From assembly GCA_015062205.1 (NCBI GenBank), contig SUVB01000011.1, positions 1-64,000 on the forward strand: a DNA stretch of 64,000 bases, in the 5' to 3' direction. This document shows positions 37,313 to 47,895 of the stretch, piece after piece. The notes beneath the pieces were generated by a model. It searched no databases. It had not been told where the DNA came from and worked only from the letters and a program-made list of their open reading frames with translations. The stretch comes from Desulfovibrio desulfuricans. GTDB taxonomy: Bacteria > Desulfobacterota > Desulfovibrionia > Desulfovibrionales > Desulfovibrionaceae. The position numbers and the translations under genes were made by a program. Position 1 is the first letter of the stretch. Every line of letters starts with the position of its first letter.

Positions 37313-38500
37313 ATGGCGAGCAAAAACTCTTCCGGCAAGGCTTCCAGAAACAGGACGGCCGGGCGCGCGGCTCCCGCTGACACTCCTGTGCAGGGCACGC
37401 TTTCGGCCGTGGCCGTGGCGCAACCCCATATGCCGGCGCGGCGGGAAGCCGCCGTCCCGGCGGCCGCAACGGCGGGGCTCCCCGCTGCAAAACCCGCAGC
37501 GCAGGTTCCCGCCGCAAGGCCCGAGGCCGCTGCGCCCGCCGTCAGAGAGGCGGCATCCGCCCCGGCAACCCGACAGGAGGCCGCGCCTCCGGCCGCATCG
37601 ACCGCCCGGCCGGGCCTCAAACCCGCCGACGACGGCCGCATGCTGCGTGAAATCAGCCCCCGCCCCATGATGCGGGGCAATCCCTACAAACCCATGCCCG
37701 CCACGGTCGTGGAAGTTATTGAGGAAACCGGCAACATCAGGACCCTGCGCGTGGTTCTGGACGACGCTGCGGCCATGCGCGCCTTCAGCTATGAGCCGGG
37801 GCAGGTGGGCCAGCTCTCCGTCTTCGGCGCGGGCGAATCCACCTTTGTCATCAATTCCCCGCCGTCGCAGAAGGACTATCTGCAGTTCTCCGTCATGCGC
37901 GCCGGCGAGGTGACGGCGGCCATTCACCGCCTCTCCCCCGGCGACAAGGTGGGCGTGCGCGCCCCTCTGGGCAACCACTTCCCCTGGCAGGACTGGAAGG
38001 GCAAGGACATCTTCTTCGTGGGCGGCGGCATCGGCATGGCCCCCATCCGCACCGTCATGCTGCATCTGCTGGAACGCAAGGCCGACTACGGGAACATCAG
38101 CCTGCTCTACGGCGCGCGCTCCCCGCGCGACATGGCCTACAGCTACGAGCTGCAGGGCTGGCTGGACAATCCCGACCTCAACTGCACACTGTGCATCGAC
38201 CAGCCCTTCGAGGGCTGGCCGCACAAGGTGGGCCTCATCCCCAATGTGCTGCTGGAGCTGGCCCCCAAGGCGGAAAACTGCGTGGCCGTGCTCTGCGGCC
38301 CGCCCATTATGATCAAGTTCACGGTGCAGGCGCTGGAAAAACTCGGCTTCGCGCCGGAGAACATCGTCACCACGCTGGAAAAACGCATGAAATGCGGCAT
38401 CGGCATCTGCGGGCGCTGCAACATCGGCGGCCGCTACGTCTGTGTGGACGGCCCCGTGTTCACCTGGAAGCAGCTGCAGGAGCTGCCGCCGGAGCTGTAG
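37313..38500 (+). CDS. flxA: FlxA-like FAD/NAD(P)-binding oxidoreductase with Ala/Pro-rich N-terminal extension
   Basis: YEPGQVGQLSVFGAGE, FFVGGGIGMAPIRTVMLHL, C-terminal 2Fe-2S KCGIGICGRCNIGGRYVC. Confidence 0.87.
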   Translation: MASKNSSGKASRNRTAGRAAPADTPVQGTLSAVAVAQPHMPARREAAVPAAATAGLPAAKPAAQVPAARPEAAAPAVREAASAPATRQEAAPPAASTARPGLKPADDGRMLREISPRPMMRGNPYKPMPATVVEVIEETGNIRTLRVVLDDAAAMRAFSYEPGQVGQLSVFGAGESTFVINSPPSQKDYLQFSVMRAGEVTAAIHRLSPGDKVGVRAPLGNHFPWQDWKGKDIFFVGGGIGMAPIRTVMLHLLERKADYGNISLLYGARSPRDMAYSYELQGWLDNPDLNCTLCIDQPFEGWPHKVGLIPNVLLELAPKAENCVAVLCGPPIMIKFTVQALEKLGFAPENIVTTLEKRMKCGIGICGRCNIGGRYVCVDGPVFTWKQLQELPPEL

Positions 38501-38640
38501 AGCGGACGTCGGCCCTCCCGCACTGTTGACAGCGCCGCCCCGCTGCGGCAAGGAAAGGCAGGACGCTGGTGCCCTGCCTTTTCCTGCAGACACGCGTTCA
38601 CCCCGCAATCGCGAGACAGCCTTTCTCCCGAGGAGAACCC

Positions 38641-39180
38641 ATGAAAGCACTGTGCCTCTTCTGCTGCCTGCTGCTGGGCCTGCCTGCGGCGGCCCAGGCG
38701 GCCAACGACAAAATTGACCCTGCAGGCTACATCTGCGCGGAACTTGTCACCCAGCCCATGACGGAGGGCGGCGAGCCGCCCATCTTCACTGCCCTGCAGA
38801 TCGACGGATACGCCTCCGCCAAGGCGGGCAACCCCGTGGCGGACTCCGAAACGCTGGCGCCCATGCTGGGCCAGGTCTATGCGGCCTGCCAGGCCAAGCC
38901 CACGGAGACCGTGCTCTCCGTCTGGCAGGAAGCCCGCAAGACCTTCCCCGCAGCGGCGGAAAGCCGCTGGCGGGCGGACAAGACCACCTGCAGGGACTAC
39001 GCGGCTGACACCGACAACGGCAGCGGCTTCGTCATCTGGCTGGACGGCTACAACCGCGGCAAGAGCGGCAAATCCGCCTCCGTGCTCAATGATGACGCAA
39101 CGCTGAACGCCTATTTTGACGCCTGCGCCAAGAAACCCGACGCGCTCATGCTGGATGTGATGGGCGAATCCGCCAGATAG
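38641..39180 (+). CDS. exported protein with two HdeA-like repeats
   Basis: Signal peptide; repeats ICAELV...LQIDGYASAKAG...AACQAKPTETV and TCRDYA...IWLDGYNRGKSG...DACAKKPDALM. Confidence 0.65.
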   Translation: MKALCLFCCLLLGLPAAAQAANDKIDPAGYICAELVTQPMTEGGEPPIFTALQIDGYASAKAGNPVADSETLAPMLGQVYAACQAKPTETVLSVWQEARKTFPAAAESRWRADKTTCRDYAADTDNGSGFVIWLDGYNRGKSGKSASVLNDDATLNAYFDACAKKPDALMLDVMGESAR

Positions 39181-39224
39181 GCGGGAAACGGCCCGCCGCA
39201 ACGCGGCGGCGATTCCGGACAGAA

Positions 39225-39257
39225 AGCGGCCGCCACCTCCATGAGGTGGCGGCCGCT
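39225..39257. terminator. bidirectional terminator between convergent HdeA-like gene and modC
   Basis: AGCGGCCGCCACCT-CCATG-AGGTGGCGGCCGCT, T-rich on both sides (CTTTG / TTTCTG). Confidence 0.8.
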
Positions 39258-39294
39258 CTTTGCATACGGACTGTCCCCTCCGGCCGGACGCGGG

Positions 39295-40035
39295 TCACCC
39301 GCCCTGCAGCCGACGCAGGCAGGCCGCGGCGGAGGGGAAGCGAGCCCGCAGGGCGGCATAGTCCGGCACAAGGCGCGCCCGACCGCCTTCATACAACACC
39401 AGAGCGCCCGCAAAGGCGTCCACATCGTCCGGGTCGTGGCTGATGATGACGGCGGGGATGGTCAGCCCCGCCAGCAATTCCCGCAGTTCCTGCCGCAGCC
39501 GGCCGCGCAGCAGGGGATCCAGCGCAGCAAAGGGTTCGTCCAGCAGAAGCAGCTGCGGATCGGCGTTGAGTGCCCGGGCCAGGGCCGCTCGCTGCCGCTG
39601 TCCGCCGGATATCTGTTCCGGCAGACTGGCGGCCAGATGTCCGATGCCGAGGCGGTCCAGCATGCCCTGCGCCCTGTCCCGCTCCTCACCGCGCACCAGC
39701 CGGGCGCACCAGCCCGTGCGCGGATAGGCCACGTTCTGCAGGAGGCTCAGGTGCGGAAACAGGGCGTATTCCTGGAACATGTACCCCATGCGCCGTTCCT
39801 GCACAGGCACGGACACGCGGGCCGCGCCGTCGTACAGCGTGCGGCCGCATACGCGGATGCGCCCGGCATCCGGACGGACCAGACCGGCCAGACAGTGCAT
39901 GGTCAGGGTCTTGCCGGAACCCGACGGGCCAAACAGCACCACATTCTTGTGCGCCCCGCCGACAGCATAGGACGCATCCAGCCTGAAGGGCGCGGTTTTC
40001 CCCCTGAATTCCTTGACAATGCGCACATCGAGCAT
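39295..40035 (-). CDS. modC: molybdate/tungstate ABC transporter ATP-binding protein
   Basis: Walker A GPSGSGKT, signature ISGGQRQRAALARAL; next to modBA. Confidence 0.9.
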   Translation of the reverse strand: MLDVRIVKEFRGKTAPFRLDASYAVGGAHKNVVLFGPSGSGKTLTMHCLAGLVRPDAGRIRVCGRTLYDGAARVSVPVQERRMGYMFQEYALFPHLSLLQNVAYPRTGWCARLVRGEERDRAQGMLDRLGIGHLAASLPEQISGGQRQRAALARALNADPQLLLLDEPFAALDPLLRGRLRQELRELLAGLTIPAVIISHDPDDVDAFAGALVLYEGGRARLVPDYAALRARFPSAAACLRRLQGG

Positions 40036-40712
40036 CAGGGACGCCCCCCGCGCGCCAGCAGCAGTTCCGCCGCCGTGAGCAGGCCGACGCACAGGGTCGA
40101 GGTCGCCGCCACCAGCAGCGCGGCCCGCGCGTCATTGCCCGCCTGAAAGGCGTCGTAGATGGCCAGGGCCAGTGTTTGCGTCTTGCCGGGAATATTGCCC
40201 GCGATCATCAGGGTGGCCCCGAATTCGCCCATGCCCCGCGCGAAGGCCAGCATGACGCCTGCGAAGATTCCCTTCCAGGCCAGCGGCAATGACACGGTGA
40301 CGAATACCCGCCACTCCGGCGCGCCCAGAGTGCGCGCCGCGTCCTCCAGCCGTCGGTCCACCTGTTCCAGGGCGGCGCGGGCGGACTTGTAGATGAGCGG
40401 AAAGACCACCACCGTGGCCGCCGCAACGGCTCCCTGCCAGGAAAAGATGAGGTTGATGCCCGCCTCTTCCAGCCAGCCTCCCAACACGCCGCGCCGCCCC
40501 ACCAGCAAGATGAGGTAATACCCCAGCACCGTGGGCGGCAACACCAGCGGGAGGGAACAGAGCGCATCCAGCAGGGCCGGCAGGGGCCCCTTCCTGCGCG
40601 CCAGCCCCCATGCTGCGGGCACGGCCGCCGCGAAGGAAACCGCCGTGGCCGTGCCCGCCACACGCAGGGAAAGCTCCAGGGGGCTCCACAGCCCAAGGGA
40701 ATCAACATCCAT
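40035..40712 (-). CDS. modB: molybdate ABC transporter permease
   Basis: LVLPPTVLGYYLILLVGRRGVLG, GEFGATLMIAGNIPGKTQTLALAIY. Confidence 0.95.
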   Translation of the reverse strand: MDVDSLGLWSPLELSLRVAGTATAVSFAAAVPAAWGLARRKGPLPALLDALCSLPLVLPPTVLGYYLILLVGRRGVLGGWLEEAGINLIFSWQGAVAAATVVVFPLIYKSARAALEQVDRRLEDAARTLGAPEWRVFVTVSLPLAWKGIFAGVMLAFARGMGEFGATLMIAGNIPGKTQTLALAIYDAFQAGNDARAALLVAATSTLCVGLLTAAELLLARGGRP

Positions 40713-40727
40713 AACGGCTGTGCTCCG

Positions 40728-41492
40728 TCACGGTCCGGAAAAGCCGTATCCGGCCAGCACGGCCTGCCCCTCGGGCGAAAGCACGAAATCCAGGAAGGTC
40801 TGTCCCATGACGGCGTTGCTGCCCGTGGTTGCCACGGCTATGGGATAGCTCACGGGTTCGTGCCCCTCCGTATTCTTGATCACGTCCACCTTGTCGGCGA
40901 ACTGCAGGGCGTCGGTGCGGTACACGAAACCGGCGTCCACCTCGCCCCTAGCCACGTAGCCCAGCACCTGACGCACGCTGTTGCCGAAAATATATTTCGG
41001 GTGCAGAACGTCCCACAGTCCCGCCGTCGTCAGGGCCTCCCTGGCGTAGCGCCCTGCGGGCACCGATTCGGGATTGCCGAGAGCGATCTTCCTGCAGTTC
41101 CCGAGGTCGCCGAGTCCGGCGGGAACGGTTGCGGCCTTGGGCGCAACAAGCACAAGATCGTTGCGGGCGAAGTTCCGGCGGCTGGCGGGGTTCACCACAC
41201 CGGCGGCCACGGCCTTGTCCATGGTGGCCTGATCGGCGGAAGCGAAAACGTCTACGGGCGCGCCCTCCTGCAACTGCCGAAGCAGCGGATTGGAGGCGGC
41301 GAAATTGACATGCACCGTCAGACCGGCATGCTTTTTCTCAAAAAGCGCCGCAAGTTCAGTAAAGGCGTTGGTGAGGCTGGCCGCAGCGGAGACGGTCATT
41401 TCAGCCGCCGCGGCAGGAAATGCCGAAACGAGCAGGCACAACAGCAGCAATACGCCGCAAACCGGCGGCATGCGGCGGACATGGCTTTCCAT
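40728..41492 (-). CDS. modA: molybdate ABC transporter substrate-binding protein
   Basis: Signal peptide; AASLTNAFTELAALFEKKHAGLTVHVNFAASNPLLRQLQEGAPVDVFASADQATMDKA. Confidence 0.95.
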   Translation of the reverse strand: MESHVRRMPPVCGVLLLLCLLVSAFPAAAAEMTVSAAASLTNAFTELAALFEKKHAGLTVHVNFAASNPLLRQLQEGAPVDVFASADQATMDKAVAAGVVNPASRRNFARNDLVLVAPKAATVPAGLGDLGNCRKIALGNPESVPAGRYAREALTTAGLWDVLHPKYIFGNSVRQVLGYVARGEVDAGFVYRTDALQFADKVDVIKNTEGHEPVSYPIAVATTGSNAVMGQTFLDFVLSPEGQAVLAGYGFSGP

Positions 41493-41566
41493 GAAGACTC
41501 CTCCATTGCGCGTATGCGCGGTTTCTGTTCAGTATAGTCCGCTCCGGCATGGCGGCAAGAGCATCC

Positions 41567-41584
41567 CGTTTTTTGCGGAAAACG
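41567..41584. promoter_or_regulatory. inverted repeat in the modA / tunR-like divergent region
   Basis: CGTTTT-TTGCGG-AAAACG. Confidence 0.4.
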
Positions 41585-41643
41585 TGCAGGCTGTACAACA
41601 ATGGCATCCTTCCTGTATAAAAGAAAAACTGACAGGTATCGGC

Positions 41644-42768
41644 ATGGAAACAACATTTGATCGTGAATCGCTGACCGCACTGCTCCGCACGCTCTCCCCT
41701 GAAGACAAGGCGTGGCTGCGGCAGCGCCTTGTCCGGCGCGATTCCGCGGCGCTGCTGCAGGACACGGGCCGCATCAGCGCCCGCGAGCTGCTGGCGGTGG
41801 AAACATGGTTGCGGGAACGGGCCGACAAGGCACGCGGCCCGCGCGAAAAGCGCCCCCGCCTGCGCATGTGGCTCATCTTCATGCTGCTGCGTTACGCGGC
41901 CCTGCGGCTGGTGGAAATATTCACCCTCAGGCCCGAGCATCTGGATATGGCGGCGGGCGTCATCCATGTGCCGGGCACGGATTCGGCGCCGGGACGCGAG
42001 GTGCCCCTGCCCCCCGCCATAAGCCGACGGCTGCGGCGCGTGCTGGACGATCCGGAACAGATTGTCGCAACGCGCGAATTCCTGCGCTGCGACGCCAGCT
42101 ATGTACGCCGCTGTCTGCAGCAGTGCGGCGCGGCCTGCGGCCTGCCCAAGGGGCTGTTGAGCGCCCGCGCCCTGCGGCACAGCCGCGCGCTGGAGCTGGG
42201 ACGGCAGGGTCTGCCCCTGCCGGTGGTGGACATGTTTCTGGGACGGCGGCCGGTCGCCGGAGGCCGCGGCGTCGTGCGCTGCGACCCGAAGGAGGCCGCG
42301 CGCCAGCTGCGCGATCACTTGCAGAGGGAGCGACCTATGCGGACCAGTGCCCGAAATGTCTTTCAGGGACGCATCGTCGGACTGCGCAAGAGCGGTCTGC
42401 TGGTGGAGGTGACGCTGCGCACGGCGGGGGGGCTGCGCCTGACAGCCCTGATCACCGACGAAAGCTGTACAACCCTGGCCCTGACCGAGGGCAAGCCGGT
42501 CAATGCCAGCATCAAGGCCCCCTGGGTGCTGGTGCGCCCCGGCCCCCTGCCCTCAGCCTCCGCCGCCCCGGCGGAAAACTGCTTCACCGGCGAGGTGGAA
42601 CGCGTGCGTATGGACGACATGGTGGCGGAAATTCTGGTGGCGCTGCCCGAGGGCAGCCTGGTCTGCGCCCTGTGCGGCAAGGGGCAGGAGCACCCGGAAG
42701 ATCTGCAGCCGGGGCAAACCGTCACGGTTTTCTTCAAGGCCTTTTCCGTTATTCTTTCGCTGGATTAG
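41644..42768 (+). CDS. TunR-like regulator: tyrosine-recombinase-like DNA-binding domain + tandem TOBE/Mop domains
   Basis: Integrase-like LRYAALRLVEIFTLRPEHLDMAAGVIHVPG...ARALRHSRALELGRQGLPLPVVDMFLGRR, then SARNVFQGRIVGLRKSGLLVEVTL and NCFTGEVERVRMDDMVAEILV; divergent from modABC. Confidence 0.85.
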   Translation: METTFDRESLTALLRTLSPEDKAWLRQRLVRRDSAALLQDTGRISARELLAVETWLRERADKARGPREKRPRLRMWLIFMLLRYAALRLVEIFTLRPEHLDMAAGVIHVPGTDSAPGREVPLPPAISRRLRRVLDDPEQIVATREFLRCDASYVRRCLQQCGAACGLPKGLLSARALRHSRALELGRQGLPLPVVDMFLGRRPVAGGRGVVRCDPKEAARQLRDHLQRERPMRTSARNVFQGRIVGLRKSGLLVEVTLRTAGGLRLTALITDESCTTLALTEGKPVNASIKAPWVLVRPGPLPSASAAPAENCFTGEVERVRMDDMVAEILVALPEGSLVCALCGKGQEHPEDLQPGQTVTVFFKAFSVILSLD

Positions 42769-42784
42769 CGCAAATCCCCTTTGA

Positions 42785-44413
<1,629 letters not shown>

Positions 44414-44585
44414 GCTTTTGGCCCCGCGCGGGTTCTCGTGCGGCTGCTGAAGACGATCCGCGCAGGGCCGCAGTGCCGTTTGCCGCGGCATGCCGCCCGC
44501 GATCCTGCCGGCGGCATGCCCGCGTATGGCGCGGCGGTTCCGCCGCCCCCTGATCAAGGCATGCTTTCAGGAGTTTCCTCCCCCC

Positions 44586-45476
44586 GTGACTCTGCGGCGC
44601 TTTCTCCTCCTGGCGGGCGTTTTGCTCATCCTGTTTCTGGGCATGTATTCCTGGAATCAGCGCACACGCATGCTGGACGACATGGCCGCCACGCTGGGGC
44701 TGGAAATGACGGGCGCGGTGCTCTCGCCCCTGCGCTCCCTGCAGGACAGGGGCGAGGGCCTTTGGGAGCGCTATTTCGACCTGGTGGGTGTGCGGGAGGA
44801 AAACGAACGCCTGCGGCAAAGAATTGAAGAGCTGGAAGCCCGCCTGCTGGCCAACGGCGAGGATCTGGCCGAACTCAAACGCCTGCGCGAACTGGTGCAA
44901 ATGAACGCGGGCGAGGGCTGGCGCCGGCTGGGGGCGCGTGTCCTGGCCGGACGCATGGGCCCCAACGCCGCGCTGGACAGCATCACCATCAGCCGGGGCT
45001 ACAGCACGGGCGGACGCCCCGGCACGCCCGTGGTCACGCATCTGGGCCTTGTGGGCCGCGTGTTCAAGGCCAGCGCCCACAGCTCCATCGCGCTGCTGAT
45101 CACCGATCCCAGCAGCCGCATTGCCGTGTTCTCGCAGGAGAGCCGCGCCCCCGGCATTCTCACGGGCCAGGGCATCAACCGCAAGCTTGAAGTCAATTAT
45201 GTACAACGCGCCGCCAAGGTGACTCCCGGCGAAATTCTTGTCACCTCCGGCCTCGACGACAAATATCCCAAGGGCATTCCCGTGGCCCGCGTACTCAGCG
45301 TGGCCCCCTCGGACTATGACCAGTTCATGGCCATCACGGCCGAACCGCTGGTGGACCTGCACCATATTGAAGAAGTGCTGCTGCTGGAGCCCACCGGCGC
45401 GCCCCGTCCGGTGGATTTGGGCGAACCGCCCAAGGAATTCGTGGGGCCGCCCGCGCCGCGGGCCGCAACGCCATGA
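44586..45476 (+). CDS. mreC: rod shape-determining protein MreC
   Basis: ENERLRQRIEELE coiled coil, GRVFKASAHSSIALLITDPSSRIAV; GTG start with AGGAG assumed. Confidence 0.9.
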   Translation: MTLRRFLLLAGVLLILFLGMYSWNQRTRMLDDMAATLGLEMTGAVLSPLRSLQDRGEGLWERYFDLVGVREENERLRQRIEELEARLLANGEDLAELKRLRELVQMNAGEGWRRLGARVLAGRMGPNAALDSITISRGYSTGGRPGTPVVTHLGLVGRVFKASAHSSIALLITDPSSRIAVFSQESRAPGILTGQGINRKLEVNYVQRAAKVTPGEILVTSGLDDKYPKGIPVARVLSVAPSDYDQFMAITAEPLVDLHHIEEVLLLEPTGAPRPVDLGEPPKEFVGPPAPRAATP

Positions 45477-45943
45477 AGAGACTGCGCAACATCCTCTGGT
45501 GGGTCGCCTTCATGATCTGCGCCATTGCCGCGCAGGCCGCCGTGCCCGGCGTGGACGTGCTGACGGCAGGGCTGCTCCTCCTGCTGCAGGAACGGGACTA
45601 CAAGAACATGCTCTGGCTGCTGCCCGTCTTCATCCTTCTGCAGGAAGGCATGGGCACGCGGGAGTTCGGGACCGCCATCGTGTGGTACGCCACGGTCATT
45701 CTGCTGTTCAAGATCGGGCGCTGGCTGTTTGAGGCGGAGAATTTCGTTTTCATCTTCCTGCTGTCCGCCTGCCTGGGCGCGGCCTATTATGGCGTGGCCT
45801 GGCTCATGGCCCCCCTGCAGGATTTCGCGTTCAACATGCAGGAGGCCATGAACGCCAGCCTGATGCAGGCCATCTTCCTGCCCTTCGCCTGGCGGCTTCT
45901 GGTCATTACGCGCCGTTGGAACACGCATGTTCAGGAGAACTGA
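45473..45943 (+). CDS. mreD: MreD-like membrane protein
   Basis: Position between mreC and PBP2, multiple TM segments. Confidence 0.78.
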   Translation: MKRLRNILWWVAFMICAIAAQAAVPGVDVLTAGLLLLLQERDYKNMLWLLPVFILLQEGMGTREFGTAIVWYATVILLFKIGRWLFEAENFVFIFLLSACLGAAYYGVAWLMAPLQDFAFNMQEAMNASLMQAIFLPFAWRLLVITRRWNTHVQEN

Positions 45944-47846
45944 GAACCCGCCGCAGCCCGACGCCGGACGCCCGGCACGCAAGGGCATCCGCTCCTGGCT
46001 GAAAATCCAGGTGGAGAGCGAAAGCTACCAGCCGCCGCGCGGCGGGGTCATCCTGCTGCAGGTACTGGTGGGGCTGATGTTCTTTGTGCTGGTGACGCGC
46101 TTCTGGTACCTGCAGGTGCACTGCGGCGCGGAATTCACCCGTCAGGCGCAGGAAAACCGCCTGCGCATCGAACGCATCTTCGCCCCCCGCGGCCGCATTC
46201 TTGACGACAAGGGCAAGGTGCTGGCCGACAACCGCACTGCCTACGGCCTCTCCATCGTGCGCGAAGACTGCCGCGACATCCCGGCCACGCTGGCCCAGAT
46301 CAGCGCATGGTCGGGCATCCCGCTGCCGCAGATCTGGGAAAAATTCCGGCAGGACCGCTTCAAGGTCAAGCCCTTTGAGCCGCTGCTGCTCATCACGGAC
46401 ATCGAGTTTGACCTGGTGGCCCGCATAGCGTCCGAAATCCACGCCTGGCCCGGTCTGGAAATCGTGGTGCGCACCAAACGCAGCTATCCGGAGCGGGACC
46501 TCTTCGCCCATGTGCTGGGCTATGTGGCTGAAGCCAACGAGCAGGAGATGGCGGCCGACAGCGCCCTGGCCATGGGCGACCTGGTGGGCAAGCAGGGGCT
46601 GGAGCTGAAGCTGGAAAAACAGCTGCGCGGCCGCAAGGGACTCTACGATGTGGAGGTGGACGCCCACGCCCGCGTGCTGGGCAAGACCCTGCGCGAGGAA
46701 CCGCGCGGCGGGCACGAGCTGCGCCTCTCACTGGACATCGGCCTGCAGAAGGCCGCATGGGACGCCCTCAACGGCGAGGCGGGCTGCGTCGTCGTCATGG
46801 AGCCGCACAGCGGCAAACTGCGCGCGCTGGTCACCTCCCCCGCCTATGACAACAATCTGTTCGCGGCCGGCATCTCCCAGCGGGACTGGGACGCCCTGCG
46901 CACCAACAGCCGTTTTCCCCTGCAGAACCGCGTCATCCAGAGCGTCTACCCCCCCGGTTCCGTATGGAAGCTCGTCATGGCCACCATGCTGCTGGAGCGC
47001 GGCGTCTCCCCACACGACAGCGTGTTCTGTCCCGGCCAGGTCAAGCTGGGCAACCAGATCTTCCGCTGCTGGCGGCGCGGCGGGCACGGTTCGCAGGATC
47101 TGGCGCACTCGCTCATCAATTCCTGCGACGTGTACTACTATCTCATGGGCGAACGCATGGGGATTGACAAGATTGAAGAATTCGCCAAGGCTTGCGGCTT
47201 CGGCAGGCCCACGGGCATTGACCTGCCGCATGAGAAATCCGGCCTGGTGCCCTCGAAAGATTGGAAGCGCCGGCGCTTCGGCCGCCCCTGGGCGCGCGGC
47301 GAAACGTACAATATCTCCATCGGGCAGGGCTACACCCTGGTCACGCCGGTGCAGGTGGCCGTCTTTGTCTCCGCCCTGCTCAACGGCGGCGACCTGCTCA
47401 AGCCCCAGCTGCTGGACGACGCCCCGCGCGAGGTGCGGGGCAAGGTGCCGGCACGGCCGCAAACGCTGCAGTTCGTGGTGGAGGCCATGCGCCGCACGGC
47501 GAACGGCGGCACGGCCAAGGTCGTGGGCCGCAAGGATGCCGACATGGGCGGCAAGACCGGCACGGCCCAGGTGGTCAAGCTCAAGATGGCAGCAGGCGAC
47601 CGCCGCCTGCGCTCCTCCGAGATGGAGTACGCCCAGCGCGACCACGCCTGGATAGCCACATGGGGCGTCAAGAACGACAAGTCCTACGTGGTGGTGGTCA
47701 TGGTGGAGCACGGCGGCGGCGGTTCCAGCGTGGCCGGGCCCGTGGCCCGCAAGGTCTACGATTACCTCTTCGGCCCGGCGGACAGCGCGGCGGCAAACCG
47801 GCCCGCCGCAGAACCGGCGCGGCCCGCGCAAGGCCGGACCGACTGA
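45927..47846 (+). CDS. mrdA: penicillin-binding protein 2
   Basis: RGRILDDKGKVLADNR, YPPGSVWKLVMATMLLE, GGKTGTAQV. Confidence 0.95.
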   Translation: MFRRTENPPQPDAGRPARKGIRSWLKIQVESESYQPPRGGVILLQVLVGLMFFVLVTRFWYLQVHCGAEFTRQAQENRLRIERIFAPRGRILDDKGKVLADNRTAYGLSIVREDCRDIPATLAQISAWSGIPLPQIWEKFRQDRFKVKPFEPLLLITDIEFDLVARIASEIHAWPGLEIVVRTKRSYPERDLFAHVLGYVAEANEQEMAADSALAMGDLVGKQGLELKLEKQLRGRKGLYDVEVDAHARVLGKTLREEPRGGHELRLSLDIGLQKAAWDALNGEAGCVVVMEPHSGKLRALVTSPAYDNNLFAAGISQRDWDALRTNSRFPLQNRVIQSVYPPGSVWKLVMATMLLERGVSPHDSVFCPGQVKLGNQIFRCWRRGGHGSQDLAHSLINSCDVYYYLMGERMGIDKIEEFAKACGFGRPTGIDLPHEKSGLVPSKDWKRRRFGRPWARGETYNISIGQGYTLVTPVQVAVFVSALLNGGDLLKPQLLDDAPREVRGKVPARPQTLQFVVEAMRRTANGGTAKVVGRKDADMGGKTGTAQVVKLKMAAGDRRLRSSEMEYAQRDHAWIATWGVKNDKSYVVVVMVEHGGGGSSVAGPVARKVYDYLFGPADSAAANRPAAEPARPAQGRTD

Positions 47847-47895
47847 CGGGCGTGACACGGCAAAGGACAGACTGAAGGCAAACGGAACGCGCTGC

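Noticed and set aside
41644-42768. Phage integrase / mobile element
   Set aside because: Tandem TOBE domains and divergent modABC indicate a regulator; no att sites, cargo or other phage genes nearby
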